Below, one piece after another: positions 41,056-50,225 of a stretch of 64,000 bases of DNA; the first letter of the stretch is position 1, and every line of letters starts with the position of its first letter. The notes beneath the pieces are model-generated. The model did no database searches, was not told the origin of the DNA, and saw nothing but the letters and a program-made list of their open reading frames with translations. The DNA is from Kushneria phosphatilytica (GTDB lineage: Bacteria; Pseudomonadota; Gammaproteobacteria; Pseudomonadales; Halomonadaceae): assembly GCF_008247605.1 (NCBI RefSeq), contig NZ_CP043420.1:2170001-2234000 (forward strand). Reading direction: 5' to 3'. A program made the position numbers and the translations under genes.

Positions 41056-42429
41056 ATGGTTGACGACATGCCCGACGATGAAGCGACCCGCTTTCTCGCG
41101 GCTCATCCTGATGCCACTCATATCGATCTCCTGATCAGCGATCTCAATGGCGTGATTCGGGGCAAGCGCATCCCCAGAGACAATCTGCAAAAGGCCTGGC
41201 AGGAAGGTATTCATCTACCAGCCTCGCTGTTTGCACTGGATATCTCCGGTAATACCATCGAGGAGACCGGACTGGGTCTGGAAACCGGCGATGGCGATCG
41301 GCGCTGCGTCCCCGTGCCCGGCACGCTGACCCTGGCGCCCTGGCAGCGCACGCCCACCGGCCAATTGCTGATGACCATGCTCGATACCGACGGCTCCCCT
41401 TTCGAGGCCGATCCCCGTCAAGTACTGAACCGGGTACTGACACGTTTTCTTGCACGCGGTATACGGCCGGTCGTCGCGCTGGAGCTGGAGTTTTACCTGA
41501 TCGATCTGCAGCGCGACGAGCACGGTATGCCACTCCCCCCCTGTTCACCACTCACTGGTGAACGGGCACGCCAGAGTCAGCTCTACTCGATCTCCGAACT
41601 CGATGAATATCAGGCTTTTCTCGAGGATATCGCCAGCGCGGCCCGGGCGCAGGCGCTACCACTGGATACCGCACTCAAGGAGTGCGCCCCCGGACAATTC
41701 GAGATCAATCTGCTGCACGGCGACAATGCCCTGCGTGCCTGTGATGATGCCGTCATGCTCAAGCGACTGATCAAGGGGGTTGCGATCAATCATGGCTTCG
41801 AGTCCACCTTCATGGCCAAGCCCTGGGGAGAAGAAGCCGGCAGCGGGACCCATGTGCATATCAGCCTGATCGACAGTGTCGGCAACAACCTGATGGCGGA
41901 TGGCGATGCTCCGCTGGGCAGTCAACTACTGCATCAGGCTGCGGCCGGTATGCTCGAACTGATGCCGGAATCCATGGCGATTCTGGCACCCAACCTGAAC
42001 TCCTACCGACGCTTTCAACCTGAGCTTTACGTCCCCATGGCGCCAACCTGGGGTTTTGACAATCGCTCGGTAGCGGTGCGAATACCGGCCGGACCACCCG
42101 CTGCCAAACGACTCGAACATCGCGTCGCCGGTGCCGACGTCAATGTGTATCTGCTGATGGCCGTCCTGCTGGCCTCCATTGAATACGGTATTCATCATGA
42201 GCTGACGCCCCCTGCCCCCATCGAAGGCAATGCCTATACCAGTGTCCCTCCCGGTTTGCCGGACAGCTGGGGCAAGGCACTCGATACCTGGGCAAGCAGC
42301 ACTGTTCTACGTGAAGCGATGGGTGAACAGTTCCACCATGTTTATCTGACCAATCGTGAAGCTGAGCGCGCTCAGGCACGCCAGGCAGTCAGTGCGCTGG
42401 AGTACGAGTGGTATCTGCGTACGGTCTGA
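41056..42429 (+). CDS. Glutamine-synthetase-like gamma-glutamylpolyamine synthetase (PuuA-like, copy 1)
   Basis: 457 residues, glutamine synthetase type I fold with the beta-grasp N-domain (about 20-115) and catalytic barrel. ELEFYLID, QFEINLLHG, THVHISL, APNLNSYRRF and the WGFDNRSVAVRIP block carry metal, ATP and glutamate ligands. In E. coli PuuA ligates glutamate to putrescine. The true amine substrate is not readable. It is the only polyamine gene here on the plus strand besides the regulator, from which it is separated by the crt operon, and it converges on the EamA gene. Confidence 0.83.
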   Translation: MVDDMPDDEATRFLAAHPDATHIDLLISDLNGVIRGKRIPRDNLQKAWQEGIHLPASLFALDISGNTIEETGLGLETGDGDRRCVPVPGTLTLAPWQRTPTGQLLMTMLDTDGSPFEADPRQVLNRVLTRFLARGIRPVVALELEFYLIDLQRDEHGMPLPPCSPLTGERARQSQLYSISELDEYQAFLEDIASAARAQALPLDTALKECAPGQFEINLLHGDNALRACDDAVMLKRLIKGVAINHGFESTFMAKPWGEEAGSGTHVHISLIDSVGNNLMADGDAPLGSQLLHQAAAGMLELMPESMAILAPNLNSYRRFQPELYVPMAPTWGFDNRSVAVRIPAGPPAAKRLEHRVAGADVNVYLLMAVLLASIEYGIHHELTPPAPIEGNAYTSVPPGLPDSWGKALDTWASSTVLREAMGEQFHHVYLTNREAERAQARQAVSALEYEWYLRTV

Positions 42430-42441
42430 ACAACGAGCGCT

Positions 42442-43290
42442 TCAGTTCAGTCGCATTACTGCAATGCCGACAAAAATCATGGCGGCGGCCATCAGCCGCC
42501 CGCGACCAAGCGGCTCTTTCAACCACAGCGTGGCCATCAGTAGCGCAAACAGCACGCTGGATTCACGTAGCGCCGCCACCAGCGCTATCGGTGCCCTGCT
42601 CATCGCCCAGATGGCAATACCATAAGCCAGCAGCGACATCGCCCCGCCACCCAGCCCAACACGCCAGTAGCCACCCAGAGTGGCCAGCGCATGTCGACCG
42701 CGCAACTTCCAGAGCACGCCGCCCATCACCAGCCCATTAACCGCAAAAAGCCACAATGTATAGCTCAGCGCATCACCATTGGCGCGGGCGCCGACGCCAT
42801 CACTCAGGGTATAGGCGGCAATGAAACAGGAGGTCATCAGAGCACATCCAACCGAGCGGCGATCAATACGTGCCGCACCATGTCGCCCACCGACGAACGC
42901 CATGGTGACAATCCCACCTACCAGCACCAGCACGCCGGTCACCTCCCCCAGCGTCAGCGGTTCACCAGGCCACAGTGCACTGACCAGCGTCACCAGCAAT
43001 GGCGCTGCACCACGTGCAATGGGATAGACCTGCCCCAGATCGCCAATGCGATAGGCGCGCGCCAGATAGACGTTGTAGCCGATATGCATGAGCGCCGAGA
43101 GCGTGATCCAGGGCCAGGCAGCGAAGGCTGGCACAGGCACGAACGCCAGTCCGGCAAGCGCCAGTACCCCTGAGCCGATCTGGATCAGGGTTACAGCCAA
43201 CAGGCGATCGAGATTGACGCGTACCAGTACATTCCAGCCGGCATGCAGAGCGGCTGCGATCAGAACGGCGAGAAATACCGAAGTGGTCAT
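42442..43290 (-). CDS. EamA/DMT-family transporter
   Basis: 282 residues with about ten hydrophobic helices and two EamA repeats (roughly 5-135 and 150-280), the layout of drug/metabolite exporters. Substrate unknown. It is leftward, 80 bp after the puuB-like gene, with a perfect 8-bp inverted repeat just upstream of its start, which hints at its own operator. An amine or amino-acid exporter is plausible from context only. Confidence 0.82.
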   Translation of the reverse strand: MTTSVFLAVLIAAALHAGWNVLVRVNLDRLLAVTLIQIGSGVLALAGLAFVPVPAFAAWPWITLSALMHIGYNVYLARAYRIGDLGQVYPIARGAAPLLVTLVSALWPGEPLTLGEVTGVLVLVGGIVTMAFVGGRHGAARIDRRSVGCALMTSCFIAAYTLSDGVGARANGDALSYTLWLFAVNGLVMGGVLWKLRGRHALATLGGYWRVGLGGGAMSLLAYGIAIWAMSRAPIALVAALRESSVLFALLMATLWLKEPLGRGRLMAAAMIFVGIAVMRLN

Positions 43291-43313
43291 GAGCTTCCGG
43301 TTTCAGCAGGAAT

Positions 43314-43341
43314 TCATGACAATAGCATGATGATGTCATGA
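43314..43341 (-). promoter_or_regulatory. Palindromic operator candidate upstream of the EamA gene
   Basis: TCATGACA (43314-43321) and TGTCATGA (43334-43341) are perfect inverted arms with a 12-bp spacer, so centres are 20 bp apart, two helical turns. It lies 24 bp upstream of the EamA start. A dimeric repressor site is the likely reading; the arms were not found upstream of other genes in the window. Confidence 0.45.
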
Positions 43342-43370
43342 CACAACTCCGGCCGTGTGCAACCAGGCTG

Positions 43371-44678
43371 CTACATGCCCAGCCGGTCACGCAGTGCGTA
43401 ATACCAGGCCCCCAGCGCCGACAGCGGTACCGCAAAGCGTCGCCCACCGGGGAAAGGCAGGTGAGGAATCCCGGCAAAGGCATCGAAGCGCGCACCTTCG
43501 CCACGAATGACCTCTCCAATCAGCCGCCCCGCAAGATGAGAACAGGTCACTCCGTGACCGGAATAGCCCTGCGCATAGTAGACATTATCGTTAAGTCGGC
43601 CGAACTGGGGCAGCCGGTTAAGCGTCATCAGAAAGGTGCCACTCCAGGCATGATCGATGCGAACATCGTGTAAATCCGGAAAGGTTTTGAGCAGCTTGGG
43701 TCGAATGGCGGCTTCGATGCTCGCCGGGTCACGCCCGCCGTAGCTGACCCCACCGCCATAGATCAATCGACGTTCACGCGAGAGTCGATAATAATCCAGC
43801 AGATAATTGCAATCCTCGACGCAACGGTCGGTCGGCAATAATGCTCGTGCACGGGACTCATCAAGCGGCTCGGTCGCGATGACCTGAGTACTGCAGGGCA
43901 TGCTGCGCTGCAGCAATTCGGACACACTGCGCTGTCCCGGATGCTGACCGAGGTAAGCGTTACCGGCAATCACTACCCGCTCGGCATGCACATCACCTGC
44001 AGGGGTGCGCACCACCGCGGGTTGACCGTGGCCCAGCTCGGTCATTGGCGAATGCTCAAAAATCCTCCCGCCCAGCGACTCCAGCGCCCTCGCCTGGCCC
44101 TGCACCAGATTGAGCGGATGCAGGTGTCCACCGCTGTAATCGAGCAGTGCACCGCAGTAGCGGTTCGAGCCAATTTCGCGACGGTATTCGTCCGGACCCA
44201 GCAGTTCGAGCCGACCATGACCGTAACGCTCCCAAAGCTGCTGATGCTCGCGTAGCGCCTCGAACTGGCGCTCATTGCAAGCGGCAAACAGATTGCCGTC
44301 CTTCAGATCGCACTCGATGGCGTACTGCTCGATACGTTCGCGAATGATGCGATTACCTTCAAACGCCATATCGCCCAGCGCTTGCGCGGTCTCCACGCCG
44401 TAACGCGCCTCGATCACATCCATGTCGCGGCTGTAACTGTTGACGATCTGCCCGCCGTTGCGCCCCGAGGCACCGTAGCCGATCCGTACCGCTTCAAGCA
44501 CCACCACCCGGTAGCCCTGCTCGGCCAGATGCAGGGCCGCAGAGATCCCGGTAAAGCCGGCGCCGATCACGCAAACATCCGCGCTGGTCGTGCCGCTGAG
44601 CGCCGGGCGCTCATTGCGATCATTCATCGAGGCGGCATACCAGGAACCGGTATGGCCGTTATCTGCTGCCTGAGCCAT
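43371..44678 (-). CDS. FAD-dependent amine oxidase (PuuB-like, copy 1)
   Basis: 435 residues, DAO family. The dinucleotide fold VCVIGAGFTGISAALHLAEQG (about residue 35) and GYGASGRNGGQI are followed by the substrate and FAD segments up to YAQGYSGHGV. E. coli PuuB oxidises gamma-glutamylputrescine; this protein is a close relative in size and motifs. The start at 44678 has GGAAG 5 nt upstream. It is leftward, 42 bp after the second potF-like gene. A second copy exists at 51403-52680. Confidence 0.84.
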   Translation of the reverse strand: MAQAADNGHTGSWYAASMNDRNERPALSGTTSADVCVIGAGFTGISAALHLAEQGYRVVVLEAVRIGYGASGRNGGQIVNSYSRDMDVIEARYGVETAQALGDMAFEGNRIIRERIEQYAIECDLKDGNLFAACNERQFEALREHQQLWERYGHGRLELLGPDEYRREIGSNRYCGALLDYSGGHLHPLNLVQGQARALESLGGRIFEHSPMTELGHGQPAVVRTPAGDVHAERVVIAGNAYLGQHPGQRSVSELLQRSMPCSTQVIATEPLDESRARALLPTDRCVEDCNYLLDYYRLSRERRLIYGGGVSYGGRDPASIEAAIRPKLLKTFPDLHDVRIDHAWSGTFLMTLNRLPQFGRLNDNVYYAQGYSGHGVTCSHLAGRLIGEVIRGEGARFDAFAGIPHLPFPGGRRFAVPLSALGAWYYALRDRLGM

Positions 44679-44720
44679 GATGCTTCCGTTCACAAACCAT
44701 GATGAACACTGATACCAATG

Positions 44721-45782
44721 CTAGCGGCTGCGTACTTCGGTCCAGAGCTGCTGAACAAACTGCAGATCCTCACCGGAAAGCGCTGGCGTTACGCTCAGCC
44801 GCTGACGTGTCGCCTCATTCGGCAAGGCAGGTGGTTCACGCAATGTGGCGTTCAGCTTCGATAACGCATCCCGATTGGGTGTGGTGTAACCGGTATAGTT
44901 TGAAATGCGGGCAGCGATGCCCGGCTGTAACAGATAGCTGATGAACTGCCGTGCCAGCTCGGGATGTGGCGCATGCTTCGGAATAACCATACTGTCCACC
45001 CAGCGCTGGGAGCCCTCTTCGGGCACGAAGAACCCTACCTTCTGATAGGCTTCTCCCCCCGTGGCAACCTTATGTACATAATCGCCATTGTAGGCAATAC
45101 CTACCTGGATGATCCCGCGGGCCACCTGGTCGATGGCGGCCAGACCGTTGACGAAACCACTGAAATTGGGCCGATCCATGGTCGAGCGCGCCGCCTTCGC
45201 AGCGGCCACCCACTGATCGCGCTCGGTACAGTCGAAACCATGCCCCTGCCAGGCACAGAGAGTCGCCAGACTGAACTGACCATCCCCCTTGAGCAGGGCA
45301 AAGGGCTGATCGGGATTGACCTCGGGGTCATAGAGCGCATCCCAGCTGTGCGGCAGATTCGGCATCGTCCTGGTGTTATAGACGATACCGGTATCACCCC
45401 ACTGATAGGGCACACTATAGCGGGCACCGGGGTCATAGGAAGGATCGCGAAACTCATCAAAGAGATGGCCGCGTCCGGTAATCCCCTCGCCCAGCGGCTG
45501 AAGCAGATCGGCACGGATCAGACGGGTCACGAAATAGTCGGTGGGAAACACGACATCGTACTGACGATCGCCACCCGAGCGCAGCTTGGCCAGCATCTCG
45601 GCATTGGAGCTGTAGTAACTCTGCACAACATCAACATCGTATTGCTGCTCAAAATCCCGAATGACATCGGGCGGCATGTAGTCGGCCCAGTTGAACAGGT
45701 AGAGCTTGTCAGCTGCCTGCACCATGGCACTGACCGCCAGCAGCGTTACTGCCATGAAAACCCGGCCTATCGGATGCTGCAT
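44721..45782 (-). CDS. Putrescine/spermidine-binding periplasmic protein (PotF-like, copy 2)
   Basis: 353 residues with a signal peptide (cleavage near MVQAADK). Type II periplasmic binding fold for polyamines; LYLFNWADYMPPDV near the mature N-terminus resembles E. coli PotF/PotD. A pair CAWQGxGxDC, shared with copy 1, may form a disulphide. GGAG lies 7 nt before the ATG at 45782. It stands apart from the permease genes, so it either shares them or feeds another transporter. Confidence 0.86.
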   Translation of the reverse strand: MQHPIGRVFMAVTLLAVSAMVQAADKLYLFNWADYMPPDVIRDFEQQYDVDVVQSYYSSNAEMLAKLRSGGDRQYDVVFPTDYFVTRLIRADLLQPLGEGITGRGHLFDEFRDPSYDPGARYSVPYQWGDTGIVYNTRTMPNLPHSWDALYDPEVNPDQPFALLKGDGQFSLATLCAWQGHGFDCTERDQWVAAAKAARSTMDRPNFSGFVNGLAAIDQVARGIIQVGIAYNGDYVHKVATGGEAYQKVGFFVPEEGSQRWVDSMVIPKHAPHPELARQFISYLLQPGIAARISNYTGYTTPNRDALSKLNATLREPPALPNEATRQRLSVTPALSGEDLQFVQQLWTEVRSR

Positions 45783-45856
45783 GCTTTTCTCCCCAGGCCC
45801 CGACGAGGGGCATCCTGTGACAGGTATTGTTGTGAGTTCCCGCCGTGTGACCAATG

Positions 45857-47224
45857 CTAGACTCGCAGCAACAGATGCTCCCGTTCCCACGAACTGATAA
45901 CCCTGAAATAGGCCTGATGTTCGGCACGCTTGACCGCCAGGTAGCTTTTGACAAATCGCTCACCCAATACATCGGCCAGGGCCTCGCACTCACCCAGCAA
46001 CGATAACGCCGGGCCTACGTCATTGGGCAGAGTGAATCCCGACGCCCATGCTGATCCGGACAGCGGCGGACGTGCATCGGCCCGGGTCATCATGCCGAGA
46101 TAACCACAGGCCAGCGACGCCGCCATGACCAGATAGGGATTGGCATCGGCCCCGGGTAAACGGTTTTCCACCCGCATGCTTTGTGCCGAACCAACGGGTA
46201 CTCTCAGTCCGGCGGTTCGATTATCGAACCCCCATTCGACATTGACGGGTGCCGAACCACTGCTCTGACTCGGCATCAGACGCCGATAGGAATTGATGTT
46301 GGGGGCAAAGAAGGGCATGGCCGCCGGCATGTACTGCTGCAGCCCCCCTACATAGTTCAGAAACAGCTTGCTGGGCTCGCCTCCCTCGTCAGCAAACAGA
46401 TTGCGCTTGCCTTCACTGTCCCAGAGGCTCTGATGAATATGCATGGCACTGCCGGGCTCATTGGCCATCGGCTTGGCCATGAAGGTGGCATACATGCCGT
46501 GTCGCAGCGCGGTTTCACGCAGGGTACGCTTGAAGATCACGACCTGATCGGCCAGCGCCAGCGGGTCCCCGTGCTGGAAGTTGACCTCCATCTGCCCGGC
46601 GCCCTCTTCATGAATCAGGGTATCGATATCGAGCTGCTCGGCCTCGCAGAAGTCGTACATCTCCTCGAAAACGGGATCGAATTCATTGACGGCGTCGATG
46701 CTGTAGGACTGGCGACCGCTTTCCTGTCGTCCCGAGCGTCCGACCGGAGGTTCCAGCGGATAGTCCGAATCGACATTGGTCTTGACCAGATAGAACTCTA
46801 CCTCGGGTGCCACCACGGCCCGCCAGCCACGCGCCGCATAGAGTTCCAGCACCCGCTTGAGAACGTAACGGGGGGCCACTTCGACCGGTTCACCATTCAT
46901 GTAGTAGCAGTCATGAATGATCTGGGCCGTTGAATCCTCCGCCCAGGGGACGGTATAGACCGCCGCCTGATCGGCCACCAGTTGCATGTCGAGCTCAGCC
47001 GGATTCCAGAAGCGCAGCTCATCATCTTCCGGATAACCGCCGGTGACGGTCTGAATGAAGATGGAGTCCGGGAGCCGTGGCCGCCCGCCATGCAGATACT
47101 TGGCAGCCGGCATGATCTTGCCCTTGAGAATGCCGGTCAGATCACTGACCAGACACTCGACCTCGGTAATACCGTGCTCGTTGAACCAGGCGTTCATGTC
47201 AACGCCTTTACGTGTCACCGTCAT
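45857..47224 (-). CDS. Glutamine-synthetase-like gamma-glutamylpolyamine synthetase (PuuA-like, copy 2)
   Basis: 455 residues, same family as the copy at 41056. Catalytic segments PEVEFYLV, GQMEVNFQHGDPL, MHIHQSL, FAPNINSYRR and WGFDNRTAGLRVP are intact. AGGAG is 5 nt before the ATG at 47224; a second ATG at 47197 is possible. It lies between the two potF-like genes in the leftward polyamine run, so its amine substrate probably arrives through the Pot transporter. Confidence 0.86.
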   Translation of the reverse strand: MTVTRKGVDMNAWFNEHGITEVECLVSDLTGILKGKIMPAAKYLHGGRPRLPDSIFIQTVTGGYPEDDELRFWNPAELDMQLVADQAAVYTVPWAEDSTAQIIHDCYYMNGEPVEVAPRYVLKRVLELYAARGWRAVVAPEVEFYLVKTNVDSDYPLEPPVGRSGRQESGRQSYSIDAVNEFDPVFEEMYDFCEAEQLDIDTLIHEEGAGQMEVNFQHGDPLALADQVVIFKRTLRETALRHGMYATFMAKPMANEPGSAMHIHQSLWDSEGKRNLFADEGGEPSKLFLNYVGGLQQYMPAAMPFFAPNINSYRRLMPSQSSGSAPVNVEWGFDNRTAGLRVPVGSAQSMRVENRLPGADANPYLVMAASLACGYLGMMTRADARPPLSGSAWASGFTLPNDVGPALSLLGECEALADVLGERFVKSYLAVKRAEHQAYFRVISSWEREHLLLRV

Positions 47225-47253
47225 AACGGCTCCTGATGCGACGTCCCCGAATC

Positions 47254-47270
47254 CCCGGGTAAGCCCCGGG
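47254..47270 (-). terminator. GC hairpin after potF copy 1
   Basis: CCCGGG (47254-47259) and CCCGGG (47265-47270) form a 6-bp stem with a 5-nt loop in the gap between the first potF and puuA copy 2. Without a T run it may only slow transcription or protect the upstream mRNA end. Confidence 0.35.
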
Positions 47271-47355
47271 CGCGGACAAATCGCTGGTCCACACCCGAGC
47301 CCATCGTATGGGGAAGCTGACCGACGGTGCCGGGACCTGCGTCACGGCGCCCCAT

Positions 47356-48435
47356 TCAGCGCGACTTCACCTCATTCCAGATCTGCTGGAAAGTCTGCAG
47401 TTTCTGCCCATCAAGACTGGGGGTGAATTTGAGCTCGGCCATCTGCTCTTTCGTCGGCTGTGCCGGCGGTCCCTGCAGATCTTCATCCAGATAGGGAATG
47501 GCAGCCTTGTTGGGGGTCGAATATCGATTGTAATTCGATAGCTGAGCGCCGATTTTTGCATCCAGAATGAAATTGATGAACTTGTGGGCCAGCTCCGGAT
47601 GTGGCGCTCTGGCCGGAATCATCATGGCATCGACCCAAAGCTCCGACCCCTCTTTTGGCAGCATGAACTTCAGATGCTCATACGCCTCGGGATTTTCCGA
47701 CTTGTTCAGCAGATAATCGCCATTATAGGTCAGCCCGACCTGAGAAACGCCACGTTCGAGCTGCTGCAATACCGGCGTCCCATCGGCAAAGCCGGTAAAA
47801 TTGCGCCGCCCCTTGGTTTTCAACAACAGCTTCGCGGCATCCACCCAGGCCTGCCGGTCGGTGCAATCGTAACCCTGACCCTGCCAGGCACAGGCCGCGC
47901 CCATCATGACCTGCCCATCCGTCATCATTGAAAAGGGCTGGGAGGGATTCACATCAGCATCAAACAATAGTGACCAGCTCTGCGGGGCATCGGGAAAGGT
48001 CTCGGTATTGTAGACGAGCCCGGTCGTTCCCCACTGATAAGGCACGCTGTACTGCGCCTGGGGGTCATATGCCGGATTCTGAAAACGCGCAAGAACATTA
48101 TCGAGATTGGGAATCTGCGACTTGTCGAGCTTCTGTACCAGGCCGGACTGGATCAGGCGGGGGATGAAGTAATTCGAAGGCACGATCACATCATACTGGC
48201 TATCGCCACCAGCCTGCAGCTTGGCGTACATCTCGGCCAGCGAGCCGAAGTAGCTCTGGACCACATCAACATCATAACGCTGCTCGAATTCGCTGATGAT
48301 GTCGGGGTCCATGTACTGGGTCCAGTTGAACAGATACAGCTTCTTTTCTGCCGCCTGAGCCGTGAACGTCAACAGCGCGCTCCCAATCCCCAGCGCCAGC
48401 AGCGCTGCTGCCCTTCGCTTGTTGGCCATGCTCAT
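47356..48435 (-). CDS. potF: Putrescine/spermidine-binding periplasmic protein (PotF-like, copy 1)
   Basis: 359 residues with a signal peptide (cleavage near TAQAAEK). Polyamine-binding fold; YLFNWTQYMDPDII and YQWGTTGLVYN resemble PotF. It shares CAWQGxGxDC with copy 2, from which it differs clearly, so the duplication is not recent. GGGAG lies 9 nt before the ATG. It is 58 bp after potI and completes a full PotFGHI importer. Confidence 0.88.
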   Translation of the reverse strand: MSMANKRRAAALLALGIGSALLTFTAQAAEKKLYLFNWTQYMDPDIISEFEQRYDVDVVQSYFGSLAEMYAKLQAGGDSQYDVIVPSNYFIPRLIQSGLVQKLDKSQIPNLDNVLARFQNPAYDPQAQYSVPYQWGTTGLVYNTETFPDAPQSWSLLFDADVNPSQPFSMMTDGQVMMGAACAWQGQGYDCTDRQAWVDAAKLLLKTKGRRNFTGFADGTPVLQQLERGVSQVGLTYNGDYLLNKSENPEAYEHLKFMLPKEGSELWVDAMMIPARAPHPELAHKFINFILDAKIGAQLSNYNRYSTPNKAAIPYLDEDLQGPPAQPTKEQMAELKFTPSLDGQKLQTFQQIWNEVKSR

Positions 48436-48493
48436 GTCAGTGATCTCCCTGCGTTGGTATTGGTGTTGGATGTCATGGGATGAATGGCCCCTT

Positions 48494-49303
48494 CTACTGC
48501 CGCTGCGACGAACGCCGCCAGGAGAGCGCCAGACTCAGTAGTGCGGCAACCGCTACCGCACCAATCATCAGTGTGGCAATGGCATTGATCTCGGGCGATA
48601 CCCCCTTGCGAATGGCGCCCCAGATGTAGATCGGCAGTGTGGTGCTCTCCGGACCAGAGGTAAAAAAGCTGATCACGAAATCGTCGATCGACAGCGTGAA
48701 GGAGAGAAAGAACGCCGAGATCAACGCGGGCTTGATGGCCGGGATGATGAAATGACAGGTGCGTTTAACCGGCCCGGCATAGAGGTCACGACTGGCATCG
48801 AACAGCGTTGGATCCATGCCCACGAACCGGGAGTAGAGAATCAGCGCTACAAAGGGGATCTCGAAGGTGACATGGGCGATAATCATGGTCCCCAGCCCCG
48901 GGCTGAGTAGACCGGTCAGTTGATTGAAACGCACGAAGAAGGTCATCTCCGAGATACCGAAGACGATATCCGGCATCACGATCGGCAGATAAATCAGGGC
49001 GATGATCCAGCCCAGCCGACGGCGCCCGCGATGGCGATACATGCCATAACCGATCAGCGTTCCCAGGAGCACGGCAATCACCGAAGAGATCAATGCCAGC
49101 AGAATACTGTGCCAGAAGGCATCGATGATCTGCGGATTGTTGAACAGCCGGTGATACCAGCGCAGGGAAAAGTGGGCGAAGTTCGCCGCGCTGTTGACCG
49201 AGTTGAAGGAGTACAGCACGACCACCCCGAGCGGGAGGTAGAGGAAGACCATGACGACCCACCACAGTACGGCCAGTGGTCTGCGAATCCCCCGGGCGCT
49301 CAT
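48494..49303 (-). CDS. potI: Polyamine ABC transporter permease PotI
   Basis: 269 residues, about six transmembrane helices. The binding-protein-dependent permease EAA-like loop is seen as DASRDLYAGPVKR around residue 175. With PotH it forms the channel of the importer. The correct start is 49303, where its ATG overlaps the potH stop by 4 nt; a longer frame upstream is the antisense-like shadow inside potH. Confidence 0.92.
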   Translation of the reverse strand: MSARGIRRPLAVLWWVVMVFLYLPLGVVVLYSFNSVNSAANFAHFSLRWYHRLFNNPQIIDAFWHSILLALISSVIAVLLGTLIGYGMYRHRGRRRLGWIIALIYLPIVMPDIVFGISEMTFFVRFNQLTGLLSPGLGTMIIAHVTFEIPFVALILYSRFVGMDPTLFDASRDLYAGPVKRTCHFIIPAIKPALISAFFLSFTLSIDDFVISFFTSGPESTTLPIYIWGAIRKGVSPEINAIATLMIGAVAVAALLSLALSWRRSSQRQ

Positions 49304-50214
49304 ATCACCACCTCCTCGCCGCCGCCGAAACGGCGTCCCAGCCGACGCAACAGAACGATCCCCACCAGGGTCGCGATGAGCATCAGGATCGAACCCGCCG
49401 CTCCCAGGGGCCAGTTGGAGCCTTCGGCAAATTGCGCCGCGACCAGGTTGCCAATCATCATCGAACGCCCGCCCCCCAGCAGCTCGGGGATGACATACAT
49501 GCCAAAGGCAGGGATGGCCACCAGTACAATACCTGCCAGCAGGCCCGGAAGCGTCTGCGGGAAGACTGCCGCGAAAAAGGCTCGAACCGGTGAGGCATAG
49601 AGATCCCGAGCGGCCTCTACCAGTGAAACATCGAGCTTCTCGAAAGCCGCATAGAGCGGCAATACCATGAAAGGCAGAAAGTTGTAGATAAGCCCCAGGG
49701 TGACGGCGAAGGCAGAAGGAAACAGTCCCAGATGTTCGGGAATGAAGCCCAGCTCGGCGGCAACATCGGACAACCAAGTATCCGGCGCCAGTAGGTTCAT
49801 CCAGCCAAAGGCGCGGATGACCTGGTTGGTCCATGAGGGTACGACCACCGCCAACAGCATGATGGGCCGCAGTTTCTCACGACAGGTGGTGATGTAATAC
49901 GCCAGTGGATAGGCCAGTACCACGACCATGGCCGTAGAGAGTACGGTCTGCCACAGAGATCGCAGTAGCGTGTAGAGATTACCCGGACTCCAGCCGAGAA
50001 AACCGAAGCCGGCCAGCTGCCGAAACGCATCCAGTGACAAGGGCAGCTGCGGCTGACCGTAGGCGCCATTGGTCATGAAGGCCATGGACACCAGGTAAAG
50101 ACTCGGCAGGATCAGAAAGATGATGATCCAGAGCGAGGCCGGCAGCGTCGTCCACAACAGATGACGGGTCTCACGCCACAGACGCACGGTATCGGAAGAG
50201 GAAACCTGTGACAT
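49300..50214 (-). CDS. potH: Polyamine ABC transporter permease PotH
   Basis: 304 residues, six predicted helices, preceded by a short cytoplasmic N-terminus. The coupling loop VEAARDLYASPVRAFF (about residue 210) and the PSWTNQVIRAFGWMNLL segment are typical of PotH/PotB. Start at 50214 has AAAGG nearby. It is 11 bp after potG and overlaps potI. Confidence 0.92.
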   Translation of the reverse strand: MSQVSSSDTVRLWRETRHLLWTTLPASLWIIIFLILPSLYLVSMAFMTNGAYGQPQLPLSLDAFRQLAGFGFLGWSPGNLYTLLRSLWQTVLSTAMVVVLAYPLAYYITTCREKLRPIMLLAVVVPSWTNQVIRAFGWMNLLAPDTWLSDVAAELGFIPEHLGLFPSAFAVTLGLIYNFLPFMVLPLYAAFEKLDVSLVEAARDLYASPVRAFFAAVFPQTLPGLLAGIVLVAIPAFGMYVIPELLGGGRSMMIGNLVAAQFAEGSNWPLGAAGSILMLIATLVGIVLLRRLGRRFGGGEEVVI

Positions 50215-50225
50215 CGGCCTTTCCT

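Noticed and set aside
49304-49834. N-terminal extension of potI to 446 residues
   Set aside because: The extension lies inside potH and reads nonsense. The ATG at 49303, coupled to the potH stop by ATGA, gives the family length.
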